Shown here piece by piece: positions 59,960 through 64,000 of a stretch of DNA of 64,000 bases. The notes under the pieces were generated by a model that was not told the DNA's origin, ran no database searches, and was given only the letters and a program-made list of their open reading frames with translations. Made by a program: the position numbers and the translations under genes. The DNA is taken from NCBI GenBank assembly GCA_031550125.1, contig JAVBOW010000008.1, forward strand, positions 12,420 through 76,419. The letters are read 5' to 3'. The stretch is from JAVBOW01 sp031550125 (lineage in GTDB: Bacteria > Bacteroidota > Bacteroidia > Bacteroidales > Rikenellaceae). Every line of letters begins with the position of its first letter. Position 1 is the first letter of the stretch.

Positions 59960-60433
59960 TTACTTGATGTACCCTGTAATTTTTAAGAGTTCCACATCGT
60001 TCACTGCATTAGACTTAATGAATACTATTTTATTGAAATCTCCTCGTTGAGACCTTACATCAATCGTTATCCTAACACTACCTTTACCTCCGGGCATAAC
60101 GGGCTGACGGGAAAACGCGGGAGTCAGACAACCGCACGACACATCAACTTTAAGTATCACCAACGGGGCGTTGCCTGTGTTGGTAAACGGGAAATTGATA
60201 GTCATTGACGGCATCTTTTTGCGTTTAACCGTTACGAAATCATACTTTCGACCATCAAACTGCAAATATGCTCCATCGGTGATTTCGGTGGTTTGTATTG
60301 CCTCATCCAAGGTAGCAACGAATACATTCATCGGTTGCTTATCGTTTCCCGAGCATGAGCAGCCCTGCATAACAAAAATGCAGAATAACACAGGAATGAC
60401 AAAAATGGTATTTTTAACTTTCAGAGCTATCAT
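59960..60433 (-). CDS. DUF1573 lipoprotein
   Basis: A 157-residue lipoprotein (lipobox MQGC). The domain has INFPFTNTGNAPLVILKVDV, then SCGCLTPAFSRQPVMPGGKG and RGDFNKIVFIKSNA, the Ig-like DUF1573 pattern with the conserved SCGC. Such proteins are abundant beside thioredoxins and exported Cys-containing proteins in Bacteroidetes; no function is proven. It is 28 bases upstream of copy A, and its ending NDVELLKITGYIK identifies the 58002 remnant as a paralogue. Confidence 0.85.
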   Translation of the reverse strand: MIALKVKNTIFVIPVLFCIFVMQGCSCSGNDKQPMNVFVATLDEAIQTTEITDGAYLQFDGRKYDFVTVKRKKMPSMTINFPFTNTGNAPLVILKVDVSCGCLTPAFSRQPVMPGGKGSVRITIDVRSQRGDFNKIVFIKSNAVNDVELLKITGYIK

Positions 60434-60440
60434 CTACAAA

Positions 60441-61607
60441 TTATTTCTTTGCGTGAGATTGAGCAATTTGCTGCGATTTAGCAGATGCGCTTGCCTTTGC
60501 TTGCCGTTTTTCCTTAACCTTAGCCTGCGCAGCCTCCTTAGCCTTATTCCAACCGTCAAGCTTCTTATATTGCGCGGGCGTTAATATGGCCTGCAGCTCT
60601 TTCTCTGTCGTTTGCTTGATCTCTTTGGCGATAGCGTCTTTTTCGGCCTGGGTAAGGTTCTTTGCTCCACGAAGGTCGGCGAGTTGTACAGTACGGTTGT
60701 TAATTGCGTCTTTGTAACGCTGCAATTGGCTGTCGTTTATGCCGAGGCGGGCTTTGAAGTTCTTGTCAGCATTGGTTTGTTGCGCTTTGTTGATTTGTGC
60801 CGCCTGGGCTGCGCCAACCTGTTTGGTTATGTTGGCCTCGTACTGTTTGTTGATCTGGCGGCGCTTGGTGGCTTTTTGTTTATCGGGTACATTCGAGGCG
60901 TTGACGGCCTTAAGGTCGGCTTCTTTTTGTTTGCGCAGAGCCATCAGGCCTTCGGTTTGGGCTTTGGTTAAAGCTACGTTGTTTTGTTTGTTGTACGCGG
61001 CTTTTTTGTCTACCTTCAGTTTATTCAACATCTGGTCGGCACGTTGTTGTCCCACCAAAGATACGATTTTGGTCTGATGAGTCGCACGCATCCCGGCGAT
61101 TTCGGCCTTGGGAGCTTTGGCTTTAACCATTTGTTTGGACTTGACGTCGTACTCATGCACCAACTTTCGGGCTGTACGTTCCGAACCATTGTTATTCCGG
61201 CGGGCAGTTTCTAACTGAGCCAACTGCACCGGGGTGAGGATAGCGTCCTCGCGGGCGTTGAAATCTTTGTGTATGGCGCCCGCCTTTTCGCTGCGCTCTT
61301 TTTCGGGCAACGATGTGCTGTTCAGATTGCTGATTTTAGTCCAGCGCTCGACTTCGAGTTTGAGGTACTGTTGCTTTTGCGCCATAGATAGGCGGTATTT
61401 GGCCGCAAACGCATTGGCTCGTTTCTCCTGTGCCTTCGTCAGGCCGCTGGGCAATTTTTTCCGCACTTTCTTCGGTTTCTTACTTGTTTCTTTGGCTGAA
61501 GCCGAAGTTGAGGCCGGTGCCGGGTTTTTCAGCTGCGCCGAAGAATATACCGTAGGCGCGGCGCACATTGCCGAAACGATGAGTAATGAGAGTAGTTTTT
61601 GTTTCAT
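60441..61607 (-). CDS. exported Lys/Ala/Gln-rich protein with LTxxQ-type repeats
   Basis: A 388-residue protein with signal peptide (LSLLIVSAMCAAPTVYSSAQ) and a strongly basic, helical, Lys/Ala/Gln-rich body. LTxxQ-like helices recur: LTKAQEKRANAF (about 56), ILTPVQLAQLE (about 128), ALTKAQTEGLM (about 214), NLTQAEKDAI (about 322) and ILTPAQYKKLDGW (about 340), spaced like several CpxP/Spy-type units in a row. CpxP/Spy proteins are periplasmic chaperones or metal sensors. A multi-unit version is unusual. It precedes DUF1573 by seven bases, so is probably in the same transcript. Confidence 0.72.
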   Translation of the reverse strand: MKQKLLSLLIVSAMCAAPTVYSSAQLKNPAPASTSASAKETSKKPKKVRKKLPSGLTKAQEKRANAFAAKYRLSMAQKQQYLKLEVERWTKISNLNSTSLPEKERSEKAGAIHKDFNAREDAILTPVQLAQLETARRNNNGSERTARKLVHEYDVKSKQMVKAKAPKAEIAGMRATHQTKIVSLVGQQRADQMLNKLKVDKKAAYNKQNNVALTKAQTEGLMALRKQKEADLKAVNASNVPDKQKATKRRQINKQYEANITKQVGAAQAAQINKAQQTNADKNFKARLGINDSQLQRYKDAINNRTVQLADLRGAKNLTQAEKDAIAKEIKQTTEKELQAILTPAQYKKLDGWNKAKEAAQAKVKEKRQAKASASAKSQQIAQSHAKK

Positions 61608-61651
61608 TTTCGTTGGGTTTAAGGATTGATATTTAGGTTAAGTCAGGTTTA

Positions 61652-63502
61652 TTACCACCAAATTTGTTTGCCGTTCTCGTATGTGAACGGGCGTTCCTCG
61701 CGACCTTTAGTCAGATTGCGAAGCCAGAATAAAGCTCCCGAGGGGACGTCGCTCCAGGTTAGCTCGTATGATTCGGCCTGCCTCTGCCCGAGGCTCTGCC
61801 AACGGCCGTTCCACCACAGCAATTCGTACTGGTCGCCGGGGCTTATGTCGTTGTCGTCGGTGCGGGGGCAGAACTCGATGGCAGCCACGCGCGTCGGACG
61901 GTCGAATCGCAGCCCTATCCAGCCGTCGGATAGCCCAGCCATGCTGAAATATGTCAGCGGGGCGCCATCGAAGGCATCGCCCAGGTTTGCACGCCCCTCC
62001 AAAGCCTTGCAGGCTATGGACGTGCCGGTTATCTGCTCCCCGTAGTCGTCATAGAATTTCATCTCGCCGACGCTTAGCGTACCGGATGGCTTGCGGTAAC
62101 GCACAAATCTACACGCCTTTTTACAGTCGGTTTCAACCCGTTGAACGCAGCTGAGAGGAACAGAGGCTACGTAATGCAACTCTACCGCATCGGTAAAGCC
62201 AGGGGAAGACGACGCCTCGAAAACGCCGCCTACCATATGCGTTGCAAACGACTGTATGCGATTCAGGCGAGGGTATTTGCGGGTAAGGGTTACGCTTTGC
62301 CTGTGAATCGTGTCGGCCGTTATGCGCTTTTGTCCCTTAGTGTTATGCACCAACGGTTCGCCGATTGGTATCATACGCCCGTCACGACATATGCAGGGCA
62401 GATACAGGATACCTTCGCCCATATCTTCGCCGTAAACGGGCGCCTCACCGTTTGCATACGCCCCTGTGCCTACGGCATCGAAACGAGTCCTGGCGCCACG
62501 ATTGGCCGAATATGCCACAGGGTACCATACACCTGGCGAGAATACTGCCAGCCATACGACACGGTTTTTAACGTTACCAGCAATAGCCATAGGCATATCT
62601 GCAAACCCCACGTCGTGTGTCGTAGTGACATCCATCAAATCGAAATTATCGAACGGCGAGGGAATGGATTCGCGATCGCGGTTTTTATATATAACCGTAC
62701 CGGATTGGCGCGAAAACATTTTACGGTAAATCTTGGGGAGTTTATTGACGAAATAGGGGCCGTTGCCGCGATCCCTCGCGTCGTCGAATATCACACTGCG
62801 CCCGTCGGGCATTATCACCGAGCACAACGAGTGACCGCTGTTGGTCGTACCCCAATAAGGAATCATTTCGTAGGCCGCCGGGAAGCCTGCCCCACGAAAC
62901 GCCATCGTGGCCAGCAGCGAGCGGTGTTCGCACCGGCCCTGGCGCAGATTGACAATATCAGAATAACCGACCGACGGAATCTCGGCCGATTCCCTGCTGT
63001 ACGATAGTTTTATTTGGGTGTTGATGTGGTGTGCCGCCTGAATAATATCTGTGCTGCCGTCGGGAGTGAAGCGCCGCAGGCAGTCTTCCTTCCAATAATA
63101 TTCCAGCGACTCATACGCCACGCGGTAAGGCAACACGTACTGGCAGAATTGGTCGAAAGAGTATTGGTCGCGCCAAGGAACCGTGTCCCATACTGCGAAC
63201 GATTGATTAATGGAATTTATAACAGAATCGGCGTTAATGGCGTTGATGTCCGGAATGAGGCGATTGACACTGTCTATTAAGGAATGATTGGCCTCGATAT
63301 TCGCCAAAAGAAACCACGCCGCGTTGGCTTGTGGCGTATCCGGTTTATATGCCTCAAATATCTTAAGCGCCTGTTCATTGCCATTTCTATTAGCGACACG
63401 CTTCGCGACGGATTTCGCATTATCTCCACACGACACCAGAAGTAGCGCACTGGCAAACAGTGCAAATACAGGTTTCTGTTTATTGAGAAACGAATAGATC
63501 AT
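61652..63502 (-). CDS. transglutaminase-like lipoprotein with discoidin-type C-terminal domain
   Basis: A 616-residue lipoprotein (ALLLVSC, lipobox). A transglutaminase-like core has the Cys-His-Asp triad: Cys191 in GRCEHRSLLATMAFRGAGFP, His224 in NSGHSLCSV and Asp240 in VIFDDARD. The C-terminal about 150 residues resemble a galactose-binding/F5_8-type beta-sandwich (GEMKFYDDYGEQITG, GLSDGWIGLRFDRPTRVAAIEF). Family members cleave or crosslink peptides or cleave amide bonds. As the first gene of the minus-strand run it could process other exported proteins of the cluster, which is inference. The gap to the LTxxQ gene is 44 bases. Confidence 0.8.
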   Translation of the reverse strand: MIYSFLNKQKPVFALFASALLLVSCGDNAKSVAKRVANRNGNEQALKIFEAYKPDTPQANAAWFLLANIEANHSLIDSVNRLIPDINAINADSVINSINQSFAVWDTVPWRDQYSFDQFCQYVLPYRVAYESLEYYWKEDCLRRFTPDGSTDIIQAAHHINTQIKLSYSRESAEIPSVGYSDIVNLRQGRCEHRSLLATMAFRGAGFPAAYEMIPYWGTTNSGHSLCSVIMPDGRSVIFDDARDRGNGPYFVNKLPKIYRKMFSRQSGTVIYKNRDRESIPSPFDNFDLMDVTTTHDVGFADMPMAIAGNVKNRVVWLAVFSPGVWYPVAYSANRGARTRFDAVGTGAYANGEAPVYGEDMGEGILYLPCICRDGRMIPIGEPLVHNTKGQKRITADTIHRQSVTLTRKYPRLNRIQSFATHMVGGVFEASSSPGFTDAVELHYVASVPLSCVQRVETDCKKACRFVRYRKPSGTLSVGEMKFYDDYGEQITGTSIACKALEGRANLGDAFDGAPLTYFSMAGLSDGWIGLRFDRPTRVAAIEFCPRTDDNDISPGDQYELLWWNGRWQSLGQRQAESYELTWSDVPSGALFWLRNLTKGREERPFTYENGKQIWW

Positions 63503-63783
63503 ACCTGTGAGCGTTAATTTACACTACCCCAAGGCTCTTCCTTCCCCACATGTTACGTCCCTCTACATGCCTCAGAATCAGCGAGTGTCGTTCAAAAACA
63601 CCTGTAATTACAATGTAATATTGCAATTGTATAGAATTATCTTGACAGTTCCAAATATTTCACGCTAATAATTAGCATTTTATGTAAAACAAATCTGAAT
63701 ACAATATCGTGGTCGTTTTAATACGATTTAAATATATGATTACGATAAAATGTATACACTGCTCCATCATTTAATTTCAGGGG
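63503..63783. other. AT-rich leader region upstream of the transglutaminase-like gene
   Basis: No gene, hairpin or repeat was recognised in this 281-base stretch apart from general AT-richness. It would be a long 5' leader if transcription of the cluster starts at the TAACTTTG box at 63784-63791 (minus strand). Confidence 0.4.
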
Positions 63784-63920
63784 CAAAGTTATCGCGGGAC
63801 TCCGGAGGGGCCGGTCAAAGTGTGGACTACTGCGCAGCCTTTCGGGGAAAATCTCCACCCTTCGCCTTTGGCTTAGGGTAGTATTTTTCCCGATAACTTT
63901 GACGGCCCCAGCCCCGCGAT
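63784..63920. repeat. nested inverted-repeat element with outward-facing promoter boxes
   Basis: CAAAGTTATCG at 63784-63794 is exactly inverted at 63891-63901. Within and around it are further pairs: GGGGCCG(G)TCAAAG 63807-63820 with 63897-63909, TCGGGGAAAAT 63842-63852 with 63883-63893 (one mismatch), ACCCT/AGGGT, and ATCGCGGG 63791-63798 with CCCGCGAT 63913-63920. Each arm of the first pair contains TAACTTTG pointing outward (minus strand 63784-63791, plus strand 63894-63901). No coding frame. It could be a MITE, an invertible promoter or a structured RNA. Confidence 0.5.
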
Positions 63921-63955
63921 GCAGCCGACATATAATTGAGACTGGCCCCGCATAA

Positions 63956-63997
63956 GGAAGCGCCCCGCCGTCCCGAATGGGACGGCCGGGCGCTTCC
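63956..63997. terminator. GC-rich hairpin at the right edge
   Basis: A 19-base stem (63956-63974 with 63979-63997, one mismatch) and a GAAT loop. It probably ends a transcript from beyond the window, but the flanking T-run cannot be judged this close to the edge. Confidence 0.5.
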
Positions 63998-64000
63998 GCC

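Noticed and set aside
1..64000. CRISPR arrays, rRNA genes, complete insertion sequences
   Set aside because: No regularly spaced direct repeats, rRNA segments or transposase frames were recognised by eye in either strand.

Overview
The window looks like chromosomal DNA of a Bacteroidales bacterium, most likely of the Alistipes/Rikenellaceae type. This is an inference from gene content: a GC-rich coding background, a SusC/SusD pair, lipoprotein signals, the Bacteroidetes promoter signature (TAnnTTTG, sometimes with TTTG about 20 bases upstream), the yceD-rpmF-plsX-fabH block and the serC-serA-DUF1015 operon. No rRNA, CRISPR array or complete insertion sequence was found. One tRNA (Arg, anticodon CCU) lies at 28783-28854.

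Layout. 1-6.4 kb: an AddAB-like helicase-nuclease pair, divergently arranged, with a small GIN-domain protein ahead of the AddB-like gene, which runs off the left edge. 6.5-12.3 kb: MATE transporter, murB, tilS and a membrane LTA-synthase-type sulfatase-fold enzyme. 12.3-14.4 kb: an AT-rich two-gene cassette (AAA/ABC-type ATPase overlapping a PD-(D/E)XK-like protein), bracketed by a 10-base direct repeat; a candidate defence system. 14.4-28.8 kb: housekeeping genes: rsmA-GDSL-recQ (minus), then lptB-aroA-aroC-OPT transporter-pepT-acyltransferase, then DUF177-rpmF-plsX-fabH. 28.8-29.7 kb: the tRNA followed by an AT-rich scar with a frameshifted lipoprotein gene and a small inverted-repeat element. 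29.7-38.2 kb: yicC-gmk-nadD(+TPR) and ddl-DUF3109 (minus), then serC-serA-DUF1015-M23/LysM peptidase.

38.7-54.3 kb is a polysaccharide utilisation locus: SusC, SusD, a LamG lipoprotein, a GH144 lipoprotein, a phosphodiesterase-fold lipoprotein carrying a nested LamG domain, a second GH144, a GH3 beta-glucosidase, and a convergent one-component SusR-like sensor/regulator. GH144 plus GH3 points to beta-1,2-glucan (sophoro-oligosaccharides). The phosphodiesterase suggests that phosphoglycerol-substituted beta-1,2-glucans of Proteobacteria could be the target.

54.7-63.5 kb is an AT-richer minus-strand run that I consider the most unusual part. It has two Cys-rich lipoproteins resembling fulvocin C-related proteins, each followed by a membrane protein with a C-terminal thioredoxin-like domain and each preceded by a DUF1573 gene (one intact, one a frameshifted remnant). 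So a three-gene module has been duplicated in tandem. An LTxxQ-type repeat protein and a transglutaminase-like lipoprotein lie upstream, and an O-antigen-ligase-type membrane protein lies downstream. A nested inverted-repeat element with outward-facing promoter boxes lies at the upstream (right) end, next to the window edge.
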